The position numbers and the translations under genes were made by a program. DNA of 64,000 bases from Streptomyces sp. NBC_01241. GTDB lineage: Bacteria > Actinomycetota > Actinomycetes > Streptomycetales > Streptomycetaceae. Location: positions 744,001 through 808,000 of the forward strand of contig NZ_CP108494.1 of the NCBI RefSeq assembly GCF_041435435.1, in the 5' to 3' direction. This document shows positions 23,610 through 32,432 of the stretch, in pieces (positions within the stretch are counted from its first letter, which is position 1; the number at the start of each line of letters is the position of its first letter). The notes below the pieces were generated by a model. That model saw only the letters and a list, made by a program, of their open reading frames with translations. It was not told where the DNA came from and made no database searches.

Positions 23610-24521
23610 TCAGCGGACTCCACCCGTGACCGGGTCCACGACCTTGTTCACCAGCAGTTCGAGAAGCCTCCGGTCGTCGCCCGCGGTGCCGCGCTCGGCG
23701 GGTGTGTCCGGGTTGACGTCGAGCAGCACATGGGTGGCGCCCAGCTCGCCGAGCTCCGCCAGATCGGCCCGGATCCGGTCGATCGTGCCATGTCCGGCGG
23801 GACGTTCACCGCTGAGGAGGGCGTCGGTGACGCGGATCTGCAGCCGGGGCACGAGCGCGGGAACGGGGCGCTGCTCGCGTTCGGCCTCCTCGCTGATCAA
23901 CGGCAGCCCGGCCCGGATCGCGTCGAGCGGCAGCCGGTACGGGTGCCAGCCCTCACCGAGCCGGGCGGCGCGGCGCTGGGCGGCGGCCGAATTGCCACCG
24001 ACCCAGACGGGCAGGCCGGGAGCGGAGGCCGGCGCGGGCGCGGTCCGTACGCCTTCGTAAGAGACGTAGTCACCCCGGAACGTCACGGGGTCCTCGGCCC
24101 AGGCGGCCCGGATCGCGGCCAGATATTCATCGGTGATGCGCCCCCGCTCGGCGAAGGGCACGCCCAGCGCGTCGTACTCGGCCCCGGACCAGCCGATCCC
24201 CGCACCGAGGATGAACCCGTCGGCGTTCAGGTTGTCGATATTGGCGGCGAGCCGGGCCGTCTGCAGCGGGTGACGGTACGGGATCACGGTGACGGTCGTA
24301 CCGAGCGCCAGACCGGGTACCCGTCCGGCGATGTGCGCGGCGAGCACGAACTGGTCGTAGAACGGGGCCGGATACGTCTCGTGCACATCGGGGGTGACCG
24401 CGATGTGGTCGGAGATCATCGCGAAGGAGTACCCCAACTCACGTGCGTCCACAGCTTGTTGGAGGAGGCTTGCCGGGGTGGTTCCGACACCGAAATTGAG
24501 TATGTTCACGCCGAATTTCAC
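23610..24521 (-). CDS. LLM class (F420/flavin-dependent) oxidoreductase
   Basis: A 303-residue luciferase-like monooxygenase-fold protein. Typical features: KFGVNILNFG at the start, GYSFAMISDHIAVTPDVHE, LALGTTVTVIPYRHPLQTAR, DNLNADGFILGAGIGWSGAE and GLPVWVGGNSAAAQRRAARL. In actinobacteria this branch usually uses coenzyme F420, but FMN cannot be excluded by eye. ATG start. Probably transcribed alone; the methyltransferase gene upstream ends in the opposite sense relation (same strand, 81 bp away), so co-transcription is possible. Confidence 0.88.
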   Translation of the reverse strand: MKFGVNILNFGVGTTPASLLQQAVDARELGYSFAMISDHIAVTPDVHETYPAPFYDQFVLAAHIAGRVPGLALGTTVTVIPYRHPLQTARLAANIDNLNADGFILGAGIGWSGAEYDALGVPFAERGRITDEYLAAIRAAWAEDPVTFRGDYVSYEGVRTAPAPASAPGLPVWVGGNSAAAQRRAARLGEGWHPYRLPLDAIRAGLPLISEEAEREQRPVPALVPRLQIRVTDALLSGERPAGHGTIDRIRADLAELGELGATHVLLDVNPDTPAERGTAGDDRRLLELLVNKVVDPVTGGVR

Positions 24522-24602
24522 AACGAGAGCCTAAGCGAGTTACGTGTCTTCTTGACGGCGAGTCACGGGTCGGCCTGGAAGATCCCGGAGACCGGCCGTG
24601 GC

Positions 24603-25340
24603 TCAGTCGGCTGTACGTCGCAGGACCAGAGTGACGAATCCCCAGGTGTCCCGGTAGACACGCAGCCATTCGGTGCGGCGGGCCGCGGCCGTCTCCAGCA
24701 CCTGCGGGCTGTCCGGGTGGTCGGGGTGATCCAGGGCCCAGGAGGCGAGCGAGCCCCAGTTGGACCACTCGTAGTCGTCCAGTTCGCGGCGCGTGCTGAC
24801 GTGACCGTGGACCGGAGTCCACCCGTCGGCGGCGACGTGGTCCAGGGTGGTCGCGAGGTCGGTGAAGTCGCCGAGCATCTCGATGGCCTCCTGCGACGGC
24901 TCACGTTCCCAGAAGCCGTCACCGATCAGAACGCGTCCACCCGGAGCCAGATGTGTGCGCGCCGCCGCGAGCGTGGGCACCAGTCCGCCGAAGGCATGCG
25001 CGGCCCCGACGCTGAGCACCAGGTCGAACGGGTGCGCGGAACGGAACTGCGCGGCGTCCTGATGGTGCAGTGCGAGGCGTTCCTGGACTCCGAAACGGCT
25101 CGCGGACTCATGGGCCTGCCGAAGGGCGTCCTCGGAGGTGTCGACGCCTTCGGCGAACAGCCGCGGGTGCGTGGTCAGGGCACGCAGCAGCCACTCTCCG
25201 CCGCCGCAGCCCAGGTCGAGCACCCGCTCGTCCCCGCGCGGGGCGCCACGCGCCAGGAGCTGTCGCACCGATTCGTCGTCGAGCGGGGACTTGATCGGGT
25301 GTTCGGCATGGGCGAGCCTGGACATCTCTTCACGGTTCAC
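24603..25340 (-). CDS. Class I SAM-dependent methyltransferase
   Basis: A 245-residue methyltransferase. SAM-binding motif I is RVLDLGCGGGEWLLRAL (about residues 39-55), followed by an acidic motif II in AEGVDTSEDALRQAHE, motif III FDLVLSVGAAHAFGG and the post-core RVLIGDGFWERE. The C-terminus carries a Trp/Tyr-rich region (YEWSNWGSLASWALDHPDHP). Substrate unknown. ATG start with only a weak ribosome binding site. Confidence 0.88.
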   Translation of the reverse strand: MNREEMSRLAHAEHPIKSPLDDESVRQLLARGAPRGDERVLDLGCGGGEWLLRALTTHPRLFAEGVDTSEDALRQAHESASRFGVQERLALHHQDAAQFRSAHPFDLVLSVGAAHAFGGLVPTLAAARTHLAPGGRVLIGDGFWEREPSQEAIEMLGDFTDLATTLDHVAADGWTPVHGHVSTRRELDDYEWSNWGSLASWALDHPDHPDSPQVLETAAARRTEWLRVYRDTWGFVTLVLRRTAD

Positions 25341-25474
25341 CGGCGCATCCTGACAGCACCGAAGTCCTTACGCACGCCGTTTTGCCGGTACCGGCCGGCC
25401 GCTGCCCGCTTGCGACGTGGGAGCGGCCAGCGGGAACACGAACGGGCCTGATCCCTTCAACTCCTGCATGTCCG

Positions 25475-26314
25475 TCAGCGCTTGAGGCGGTCCATGAGAT
25501 CGCGCATGTCGCTGATCATCGCGGACTGGTACGGGGAAAGATCGGGGAGGTCCGGTCCGTCACCCACCGGCGCTCCACCGAGGTCGTCCTCGTACTGCAG
25601 GGAGGAGGAGAGAGACAGCGAGAGGACCGCGCCGCCCTCCAGTACGCGCAGTTCCGCGATGCCGTTGTCCGAGGTCAGCAGATACGCCTTGTCGCCGAGG
25701 TCCGAGACCACCTCCACCTTCACGCCGGGATCAACGCCGAAATCGGTCACCCCGCGCTTCGCCTCGAACTCGGCAGCGGGGTCGGTCTTCTTGTGCAGTT
25801 CCACCATGACGCCGACGGAGTAGCCGGTGGACCAGCGCTTCAGAGAGCGCTTCGGCCTGGCGGAGGAACGAAGAGGAATGAAACACCTGACCTGATCCAG
25901 CGCCGGGTCGGTCAGAACCCCTGATTCCACCTTGCCCGTTGATTCCCCCTCACCCGTGGACTCCCTCGGTGCGATCGCCGCACCGATCGCCTTCAGCGGC
26001 AGCGCCGGGCAGGGGGCTTCGTTCAACCGGTATCCGTGCATGTCCGGTCGTCGGTCACCCCATGGGAACGGGAACAGGAGCAGCGCCGCCGCCCACACGG
26101 CCGAAGCCACCACGGCTCCGCCCAGCGCCCACCGCCACGGCCTGCGTGGCCGCGGCTCCCCCATGCCCCCCTGGCCGAAGTTCATATACCCCTGACCGAA
26201 GTCCATGTGCCGCCGACCGAAGGAGTCCAGCACCTCGCCGGACACTCCCCCGTCCTGCGCCTCGCCGCCCCCGACTCCGCCCGGTTCGCCCGCCATTTCC
26301 GGCTCGGAAATCAT
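25475..26314 (-). CDS. Membrane-anchored protein of unknown function
   Basis: A 279-residue protein: a Gly/Glu-rich cytoplasmic N-terminus containing a short MDFGQGYMNFGQGGMG repeat, a basic patch (RPRRPWRW), one membrane helix (ALGGAVVASAVWAAALLLFP) and an exocytoplasmic domain with two cysteines (EAPCPALPL and VRCFIPLRSS). The exposed part reads PDMHGYRLNEAPC and later KAYLLTSDNGIAELRVLEGG, similar to lipoprotein-like sensor domains of streptomycete unknowns. Start uncertain: ATG 26314 has GGGGGG five bases upstream; ATGs at 26326 and 26335 are in frame. Ends at MRDLMDRLKR. Confidence 0.68.
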   Translation of the reverse strand: MISEPEMAGEPGGVGGGEAQDGGVSGEVLDSFGRRHMDFGQGYMNFGQGGMGEPRPRRPWRWALGGAVVASAVWAAALLLFPFPWGDRRPDMHGYRLNEAPCPALPLKAIGAAIAPRESTGEGESTGKVESGVLTDPALDQVRCFIPLRSSARPKRSLKRWSTGYSVGVMVELHKKTDPAAEFEAKRGVTDFGVDPGVKVEVVSDLGDKAYLLTSDNGIAELRVLEGGAVLSLSLSSSLQYEDDLGGAPVGDGPDLPDLSPYQSAMISDMRDLMDRLKR

Positions 26315-26447
26315 GACGCCCCCCATTGATCGCATCTTCCCCTGCTCCGCCCATGATCCCAGCACCCGACCCCGTCCGCCGAGTGCCCGAGGTCGGGTAC
26401 GCCGGGGGCGGGTACGCCGGGGCGGATCCGAGCCGTTCCTCCGGATC

Positions 26448-26855
26448 GTCAGGCGTTGCTGGTCGCCACCGCGGGTCGACCGCACGTTCCGGTCCTCCAG
26501 CTGCTCCGTCAGCCGCTGCTCGGCCCGGAGATCGTCCACGCCACGTCGCTGGACGAACCCGACGACGAGACCCTCGGGCAATCTGCTGTTCTCCGGCCAC
26601 GAACAGGGCCGCATCGAGATCTACCGGACCCGGCTTCATCCGCAGGCCCGGAGCCAAGTCGGCTCGCACGGTGCGGACTCGGTGGAGTACGTGCTGGTGA
26701 TGTCCGGCCGGGTGACACTGGTGGTGAACGACGTCCCGCACCTTCTGGAAGCGGGGGACACGGCCCGGTTCTCGGGACTCAGCAGTCACTACTACACCAC
26801 CGAGGACTCCCCCGCGGTCACGCACACCATCGTCGGCTACCCTCGCGACTGCCCC
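26448..26855 (+). pseudogene. Remnant of an XRE-cupin regulator
   Basis: LVATAGRPHVPVLQLLRQPL and LLGPEIVHATSLDEPDDETL lie in one frame, and after a one-base shift near 26580 NLLFSGHEQGRIEIYRTRLH, then SVEYVLVMSGRVTLVVNDVP and LLEAGDTARFSGLSSHYYTT continue in another. This is the C-terminal half of helix-turn-helix/cupin regulators; the HTH is missing. Truncated and frameshifted, so non-functional. Confidence 0.65.
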
Positions 26856-26963
26856 GTCCGGGCAGCGGCCCCGAGTCGGGCCGCCATCGATTTCGACTCA
26901 ACTACCGCTGGATATGCGTCGATCGGTCCCCATTGCACCGTCGGCTGTGGCAGTCTGGAGACG

Positions 26964-27000
26964 ACCGCCCCACCGGGCTCCCCCGTACCGGTGGGGCGGT
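26964..27000 (+). terminator. Intrinsic terminator with T-run
   Basis: Stem ACCGCCCCACCGG / CCGGTGGGGCGGT (13 bp), 11-nt loop, followed by TTTT. One of the few hairpins here with a real T tract; placed after the XRE-cupin remnant and before the sigma factor gene. Confidence 0.8.
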
Positions 27001-27168
27001 TTTGCTGCCCGGCCCGTCCGACCTCCGTACGAACACGACGGCCGATCACGGCGATTGCCGGCCATTACTGCGGTGTGACCTGATCAACTTCCCCCTTTTC
27101 CGCATGGGAACCTCCCGCCGGGGCAGACGCATGTACCTCATGGCCTACGACCAGGGGAGCGTGACGAG

Positions 27169-28143
27169 ATGACGGCGCACACTGCGCGGACCGCCGGTGC
27201 GGAGCGGGCGGAGGGCGCACGGTCGACGCGGGCCGACATGCCGACAGGAACCGGAAGGTACAGGGTGGTTGCCGTGGAGCCGACGGAGATGGCGGGGTTC
27301 GCGGAGGCTGCCGCGGACAGCGGCAGTCTGCCGTGGATCGAGGACGCGGCAAAGGTCGCGCCTTGCGACGCGCGGGAGTTGTCCAGGCTGTTCTTCGATC
27401 GTCTGCGGGTCCTGGAGGAGGGGACCCCGGCCCACCAGTACGCGCGCAACACCCTCATCGAGATGAACCTCTCCCTCGTCCGGTTCGCCGCCGGGCGGTT
27501 CCGGAGCCGGGGCGGCGGCGACATGGAGGACATAGTCCAGGTCGGCACCATCGGGCTGATCAAGGCCATCGACCGGTTCGATCTCTCCCGCGAGGTCGAG
27601 TTCGCCTCGTTCGCGGTCCCGTACATCACCGGCGAGATCAAACGATTCTTCCGCGACACCAGCTGGGCGGTGCATGTCCCGCGCCGGCTTCAGGAGTTGC
27701 GGGTCGACATCGCCAGGACCAAGGAGTGCCTCACCACGGACCTCGACCGCGAGCCCACCGTCCCGGAACTCGCCAAGCAGTTGGGGCTGAGCGAGGGAGA
27801 GGTCACCGAGGGCATCGTGGCGGCCAACGGATACACGGCGGGTTCGCTGGACATTCCGGCCGATCCGGCCGACGCGAGTCGGCGCAATACGGCGGCCCGC
27901 ACCTTCGCCGACGTCCTGGGCGGTCCGGATCCCGCCATGGAAACGGTGGAGAACCTGCATGCGCTGGCGCCGCTGCTGGGCGGTCTGGACGAACGTGAGC
28001 GCCGCATCGTCGACATGCGATTCGGTCAGGAGATGACACAGTCCCGGATCGGCGCGGAGCTCGGCATCTCGCAGATGCATGTGTCCCGGCTGATCAACAG
28101 GATTCTGCACAAGCTCCGCAGTGGAATGTTCGTCGAGGAGTGA
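27169..28143 (+). CDS. SigB/SigF/SigG-type RNA polymerase sigma factor
   Basis: A 324-residue alternative sigma factor. Region 2: NLSLVRFAAGRFRSRGGGDM, EDIVQVGTIGLIKAIDRFDL and EFASFAVPYITGEIKRFFRD; region 3 around TVPELAKQLGLSEGEV; region 4: RERRIVDMRFGQEMTQSRIG followed by ISQMHVSRLINRILHKLRSG. This matches the streptomycete stress/development family related to B. subtilis SigB and SigF. A 70-residue N-terminal extension precedes the core. No anti-sigma (RsbW-type) or anti-anti-sigma gene is adjacent, although an ATPase-bearing PP2C regulator exists at 49616. GGGGAG lies about ten bases before ATG. Confidence 0.93.
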   Translation: MTAHTARTAGAERAEGARSTRADMPTGTGRYRVVAVEPTEMAGFAEAAADSGSLPWIEDAAKVAPCDARELSRLFFDRLRVLEEGTPAHQYARNTLIEMNLSLVRFAAGRFRSRGGGDMEDIVQVGTIGLIKAIDRFDLSREVEFASFAVPYITGEIKRFFRDTSWAVHVPRRLQELRVDIARTKECLTTDLDREPTVPELAKQLGLSEGEVTEGIVAANGYTAGSLDIPADPADASRRNTAARTFADVLGGPDPAMETVENLHALAPLLGGLDERERRIVDMRFGQEMTQSRIGAELGISQMHVSRLINRILHKLRSGMFVEE

Positions 28144-28299
28144 TCCCGGCGATCTCGCGGCCACTTGTTCGACCTGTTCGGCCTGTTCAACCTGTGCGGC
28201 GCCGTGGTCCGGCACGAGGTGCGGGTGGTCCGGCGGCCTCGCGGGGGCCTGCGGTGCCGGAGCGGATCGCTCCGGCACCCGGAGGACCGGCCGGCGGGC

Positions 28300-29208
28300 T
28301 CAGTGGCTCTCCTTCTCCGGGGCGCGGCCCGCGTAGTAGGTGGCGATCATGTCCTCGCCGCCGTGCCCTGCCGCCTCGGCGCGGGTGAATCGGCCGGCCG
28401 ACGCCGCGACCAGGTCCAGCCGCACCCCCGACTTCTCCGCCGCGTCCAGGATGAGGCGGGTGTCCTTGAGCGCGGTGGACAGGGTGAAGCTGGGGGTGAG
28501 GTCGCCGGAGAGGACCGCGGCGGACTTGCCCTGGAGGTACGGGGAGTCCAGCGGGCCGCCCTTCATGACGTCGAGAAAGGTCTGCGGGTCGATCTCCAGG
28601 CCCTCGGCGAGGTTGAGGCATTCCGCGATGTTGTTGACCAGGTTGATCACCCAGGTGTTGACCACGAGTTTCAGCCGCGACGCCGCTCCGGGGACCTCGG
28701 CGACCCAGACCGTGCGCTGCCCGATCGCTTCCAGCACGGGGTCCACCGTCGCCCGGACGGTGCTGGGGCCGGAGACGAAGACCGTCAACGCGCCCTGTTC
28801 CGCAGGCTGTTTGGTGCCGGAGACCGGCGCGTCGAGGTAGACCAGACCCAGGTCCGCGGCGCGCCGGGCGAGATCGGCGGTGGCCTCGAACCCGACGGTC
28901 GAGCTCTGGAGCAGCACCTGGTCGGTGTGGAGCCCCGGCGCCGCGGCGACGAGCGTGGCGGCGACGGCGGGGCCGTCGTTGAGCATGGTGAGGATGACGT
29001 CGGCGCCGCGTACTGCTTCGTCCGCCGTCTTCGTGACCGTGGCGCCGTCGGCGGCGAGCGGGGCCGCCTTGGCCTGCGTCCGGTTCCAGGCCCGGACGTC
29101 GAGTCCGGCCCGCAGCAGGCTCCGGGCCATGCCGGACCCCATGATCCCGGTTCCGAGGACGGCGACGGTCGGCCGCTGCGGGGTGGCGTTGGCAGCGCTT
29201 GAGGACAT
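28300..29208 (-). CDS. NAD(P)-dependent 3-hydroxyisobutyrate dehydrogenase-like enzyme
   Basis: A 302-residue beta-hydroxyacid dehydrogenase. Rossmann loop VAVLGTGIMGSGMARSLLRA (about residues 15-34), substrate-binding YLDAPVSGTKQPAEQGALTV, and the catalytic Lys in SRLKLVVNTWVINLVNN. Arg in AWNRTQAKA after strand two suggests NADP use. Chosen start ATG 29208 (MSSSAANATPQRP); the longer frame to 29985 is antisense or out of context. It lies just downstream of the CbiZ-type gene on the same strand, 53 bp apart, which could reflect co-transcription without shared function. Confidence 0.9.
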   Translation of the reverse strand: MSSSAANATPQRPTVAVLGTGIMGSGMARSLLRAGLDVRAWNRTQAKAAPLAADGATVTKTADEAVRGADVILTMLNDGPAVAATLVAAAPGLHTDQVLLQSSTVGFEATADLARRAADLGLVYLDAPVSGTKQPAEQGALTVFVSGPSTVRATVDPVLEAIGQRTVWVAEVPGAASRLKLVVNTWVINLVNNIAECLNLAEGLEIDPQTFLDVMKGGPLDSPYLQGKSAAVLSGDLTPSFTLSTALKDTRLILDAAEKSGVRLDLVAASAGRFTRAEAAGHGGEDMIATYYAGRAPEKESH

Positions 29209-29261
29209 GAGGGACTCCCTTGATCGGCCGCACCCCGGTCGGCTCGCGGCGCGGTGGGTTC

Positions 29262-29846
29262 TCAGGATTGCCGCAGCGCACCGTCGAGTACGGCAGCGTG
29301 CACGGCCCTGGCGAGTCGCGCGCCCCAGCGCGAACGTGGTCCCGCGAAAGGTTCGCCGAGGTCCGGCCCCGGCGAGGGGGCGGCGACGCAGACGGCGTCG
29401 GTGGGGGTGCCCGAGCAGTCGAGTCCCGCGTCGAGGAGTGCCTGGACTTTGGCCTCGGTGGCCGTGGCGACGGCGTTGACGAGTGCGGCGTCGGAGAGCG
29501 GCACGGGAAGTGTGACGACGATGTTGACCGTGCCGGGCCGAGGCGGGCCGCCGGTGCCCTCGGCGGGGGTGGCCGCCCAGCCGCGTACGCCGAGTCCGCA
29601 GGTGGCGGTGGCCGTGACGCCCTCGTCGTCGGCGACCGTGTACGCGGTGACATCGGCAGCCGTCATCAGCCCGGCACCGGGTCCCGTGAGGTGTTCCGCG
29701 GCGGCGATCAGGGCGAGGTGGCGGTCGGGGTCCATACGCGGATAGCCGCCGGGCACCTGGGCGTTGAGGATCCAGTCGCGCGGGCCGATGCCGCCGCCGA
29801 GCACGGCACTGCTGCACACCCGCCACCCGTGCCCCAGCCGCCACAC
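29262..29846 (-). CDS. CbiZ-type adenosylcobinamide amidohydrolase, start unclear
   Basis: At least 194 residues with the CbiZ pattern: RVCSSAVLGGGIGPRDWILN, AQVPGGYPRMDPDRHLALIA, and TGPGAGLMTAADVTAYTVAD, then NIVVTLPVPLSDAALVNAVATATEAK-type core. The enzyme cleaves the aminopropanol-side amide of adenosylcobinamide so that scavenged corrinoids can be rebuilt into cobalamin; the nearby BtuFCD-type importer and B12 riboswitch fit this. GTG 29846 is probably internal, because RREDGEDLHHLVWRLGHGW continues upstream in frame without any normal start before a stop at about 29980. A frameshift or truncated 5' end is possible. Confidence 0.8.
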   Translation of the reverse strand: MWRLGHGWRVCSSAVLGGGIGPRDWILNAQVPGGYPRMDPDRHLALIAAAEHLTGPGAGLMTAADVTAYTVADDEGVTATATCGLGVRGWAATPAEGTGGPPRPGTVNIVVTLPVPLSDAALVNAVATATEAKVQALLDAGLDCSGTPTDAVCVAAPSPGPDLGEPFAGPRSRWGARLARAVHAAVLDGALRQS

Positions 29847-30036
29847 CAGATGGTGCAGGTCCTCCCCGTCCTCGCGCCGGGTCAGCAGTTCGCCGCGTTG
29901 TTGGGGCAGCCGGATACGTACGGAACTGATGGGGCACCCCCGGTGGCGCGGCAGGACGACGGTCGGCAGTTGGCCGGTCGATCATATGCGCCGGGGCAGG
30001 GCGCCCCCGAGCGGTGCCCCACCCCGGTACGGACGG

Positions 30037-30150
30037 TCAGGCTTCGTCCCGGGCCATGGCGATCAGCCGGTCCAGCGCCTCGGCGTCGGCCCGTACCCCG
30101 TCGTGGGCATAGGAGTCGGTCACCCAGCGACACCGTTGCGTTTTCTGGAT
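30037..30150 (-). pseudogene. Possible C-terminal gene scrap
   Basis: The minus strand reads CRWVTDSYAHDGVRADAEAL followed by DRLIAMARDEA and a stop, with coding-like codon use, but no start or ribosome binding site precedes it. The remainder of the stretch 30151-30530 has no supportable gene and presumably holds the promoter of the PRC-barrel gene. Confidence 0.3.
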
Positions 30151-30530
30151 GCGGGCGCCCCCAGCGGGTGTCAAGGGTTTGCCGCGAATTCGCCTCCGCG
30201 GCGCGAATGTGCTGCTCACAGGCGGTGGCGGGACAGGTCGCAGCGGTGGCGTCGGCGCGAAAGCGGGCCGCCCGCAGGCATGCTTTCTCCGCACGGTCAG
30301 GAGTTCACTAACGGGCGCACACCCTTCACACTCACTCGATTGGCCTAACGGGAAGGTGGTGTCCGCACCGCCGTGACGGGCGGCCAGCGCCGAAGCGCCG
30401 CGCATGTGACGGCCGGGTTGCGCAGGCGGGGAGGTTGCAGCGTCCATCCGGGTGAGGCGCGATGGAAATCGGACGCGCCTCCCCTGATGGATCCAGCCAC
30501 AGGACGCGCCCGGGCGAGGAGGGATCGGCC

Positions 30531-31562
30531 ATGGGAGCCGCTGACGGTTTCACGGATTCCGGAGAGCTCGACGGCCTGACGGTGTACGACACCGCGGGCG
30601 AGAAGATCGGCAGTGTGGGCCGGGTGTACGTCGACGACAACACCGGCCGCCCGGACTGGATCACGGTGAAAACCGGCCTGTTCGGCATGAAGGAGAGTTT
30701 CGTGCCGCTCGCCGGGGCCCGTCGCGTGGGCTCCGACCTGCACATCACGCATCCGAAGGACCGCGTCAAGGAAGCCCCCCGGGTGGACGCGGACGCGCAT
30801 CTGTCCGTGGCGGAGGAGGAGGAGCTCTACCGCCATTACGGCCTCGCCAGGAACACCACCACCCGGCTCGGCGGACGGTCCGGCACCACGACGTCCGGGA
30901 CCGGCACCACGGCCGCGGGCGCGGCGGGAGCCGCCGGCACCGGAGCCGTCGGCGCGGCCGGCACCTCCGCCTCCGGTACGGACACCTCCCGCACCACCAC
31001 GTCGGGCACGACCGGCATGGCCGGCGCGGGAACCGGTACGGGTCCGGGCAGGCACCGCGACACCGGGACGGCCGGCACGGCCCGGCCCCTCGTCGGCGCC
31101 GGGGCGGGTGCCGAGCGGTCCGCCGCGGACCTCGGCGGCAAGGAGGAGTTGATCCGCTGCGAGGAGCAACTGCTCGTCGGCACCGAGGAGTACGAGAGCG
31201 GCAAGGCACGCCTGCACAAGTACGTCGTCACCGAGAACGTGACCAGGACGGTGCCGGTGATGCACGAAGAGGTACGGGTCATCCGTGAACCGCTGCGGCC
31301 CGGCGACAGGGCGACGGGGCCCACGGACATCCGCGAGCAGGATGTCGAGGTGACCCTGCACGCCGAGCGCGCCACCACGCGCAAGGAGACCGTGCCGGTC
31401 GAGCGGGTGCGCATGGAGACCAAGAAGGTGACCGAGCAGAAGGAGGTCTCCGCCGAACTCCGCAAGGAACAGATCGACTACGCGGACGACAAGAGCATCG
31501 GGGGCGGAGACATCGGAGGCAAGGGCATGGGTGGCGAGTCCGGCCGAGGGCGCCGCCGCTGA
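30531..31562 (+). CDS. PRC-barrel and DUF2382 domain protein
   Basis: A 343-residue soluble protein in three parts. Residues 10-80 form a PRC-barrel (LDGLTVYDTAGEKIGSVGRV, then PDWITVKTGLFGMKESFVPL). Residues 115-215 are a Gly/Thr/Ala-rich linker. Residues 215-325 form DUF2382 (ELIRCEEQLLVGTEEYESGK, EEVRVIREPLRP, RATTRKETVPVERVRMETKK). Such proteins are common general-stress proteins in actinobacteria; exact role unknown. ATG 30531 has a strong GAGGAGGG ribosome binding site. A glycine-rich tail ends the protein. Two kilobases from a SigB-type gene, but no SigB promoter could be confirmed by eye. Confidence 0.88.
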   Translation: MGAADGFTDSGELDGLTVYDTAGEKIGSVGRVYVDDNTGRPDWITVKTGLFGMKESFVPLAGARRVGSDLHITHPKDRVKEAPRVDADAHLSVAEEEELYRHYGLARNTTTRLGGRSGTTTSGTGTTAAGAAGAAGTGAVGAAGTSASGTDTSRTTTSGTTGMAGAGTGTGPGRHRDTGTAGTARPLVGAGAGAERSAADLGGKEELIRCEEQLLVGTEEYESGKARLHKYVVTENVTRTVPVMHEEVRVIREPLRPGDRATGPTDIREQDVEVTLHAERATTRKETVPVERVRMETKKVTEQKEVSAELRKEQIDYADDKSIGGGDIGGKGMGGESGRGRRR

Positions 31563-31646
31563 CCCCCGCGCAGAGCGGCCGACAGCCGCACGAGAACGCG
31601 AGTGAGGGGCAGGCCCCGTGAGGTGCCGGGGCCCGCTCTCTCGCCG

Positions 31647-32432
31647 TCAGGGCTCCGGCAGGAAGCGCACCGTGGGCCGCCCGTCGGGGCCGTCCGGAGT
31701 GACCAGCGCCCGCACCCGGTAGACGTCGGCGATGAGTTCCTCGGTGATCACTTCGGTGGGGGTTCCGGCGGCCACCACACGTCCCTCCTCCAGGACGACG
31801 ATCCGGTCGCAGAACATCGCGGCCAGGTTGAGGTCGTGCAGTGCGATCACGCAGGTGAGGGGCAGCGAGGTGATCAGTGACAGCAGTTCCAGCTGGTGCT
31901 GGATGTCGAGGTGGTTCGTCGGCTCGTCGAGGAGCAGTTCACGTGGTTGCTGAGCCAGTGCGCGCGCGATCTGGACGCGTTGCCGCTCGCCTCCGGAGAG
32001 GGTGTGCCAGGACTGGCCGGCCCGGTCGGCGAGACCGGTCCGCTCGAGGGCCTCGCGCACCGCGTCGTCGTCCTCCCGGCCGGGCGCCGACCAGGCCCTG
32101 CGGTGCGGGACGCGCCCGAGGCGCACGACGTCCAGGACGCTCAACTCGACCTGGGTGACGGCATGCTGGTCGACCACGGCGACTTGCTGGGCCACGGCCC
32201 GGCGGCCGATCTCGTCGAGCCGCCGGCCGTCGAGGGTGACCACGCCCGTCTCCGGGGCGAGCACCCCGGCGAGCACCCGCAGCAGGGTGGACTTGCCGGA
32301 GCCGTTCGGTCCGATCAGCCCGACGGTCGCGCCGGGCGGCGGGGCGAGGTGGACCCCGTCGAGGATGAGGCGGCCGCCCGCCGCCCGGCCGACCCGCTCG
32401 GCACGCAGCCCGTCCGTCGCTCCCCCCGTCAT
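31647..32432 (-). CDS. btuD: ABC importer ATPase, probably for cobalamin (BtuD-type)
   Basis: A 261-residue ABC ATPase of the FecE/BtuD class. Walker A LIGPNGSGKSTLLRVLAGVL, Q-loop near VAQQVAVVDQH, signature LSGGERQRVQIARALAQQ, Walker B ELLLDEPTNHLDIQHQLELL and the switch His in IALHDLNLAAMFCDRI are all intact. ATG 32432 overlaps the permease stop (ATGA). The operon order SBP-permease-ATPase behind a cobalamin riboswitch indicates a corrinoid importer rather than a siderophore one; that choice rests on the riboswitch. Confidence 0.88.
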   Translation of the reverse strand: MTGGATDGLRAERVGRAAGGRLILDGVHLAPPPGATVGLIGPNGSGKSTLLRVLAGVLAPETGVVTLDGRRLDEIGRRAVAQQVAVVDQHAVTQVELSVLDVVRLGRVPHRRAWSAPGREDDDAVREALERTGLADRAGQSWHTLSGGERQRVQIARALAQQPRELLLDEPTNHLDIQHQLELLSLITSLPLTCVIALHDLNLAAMFCDRIVVLEEGRVVAAGTPTEVITEELIADVYRVRALVTPDGPDGRPTVRFLPEP

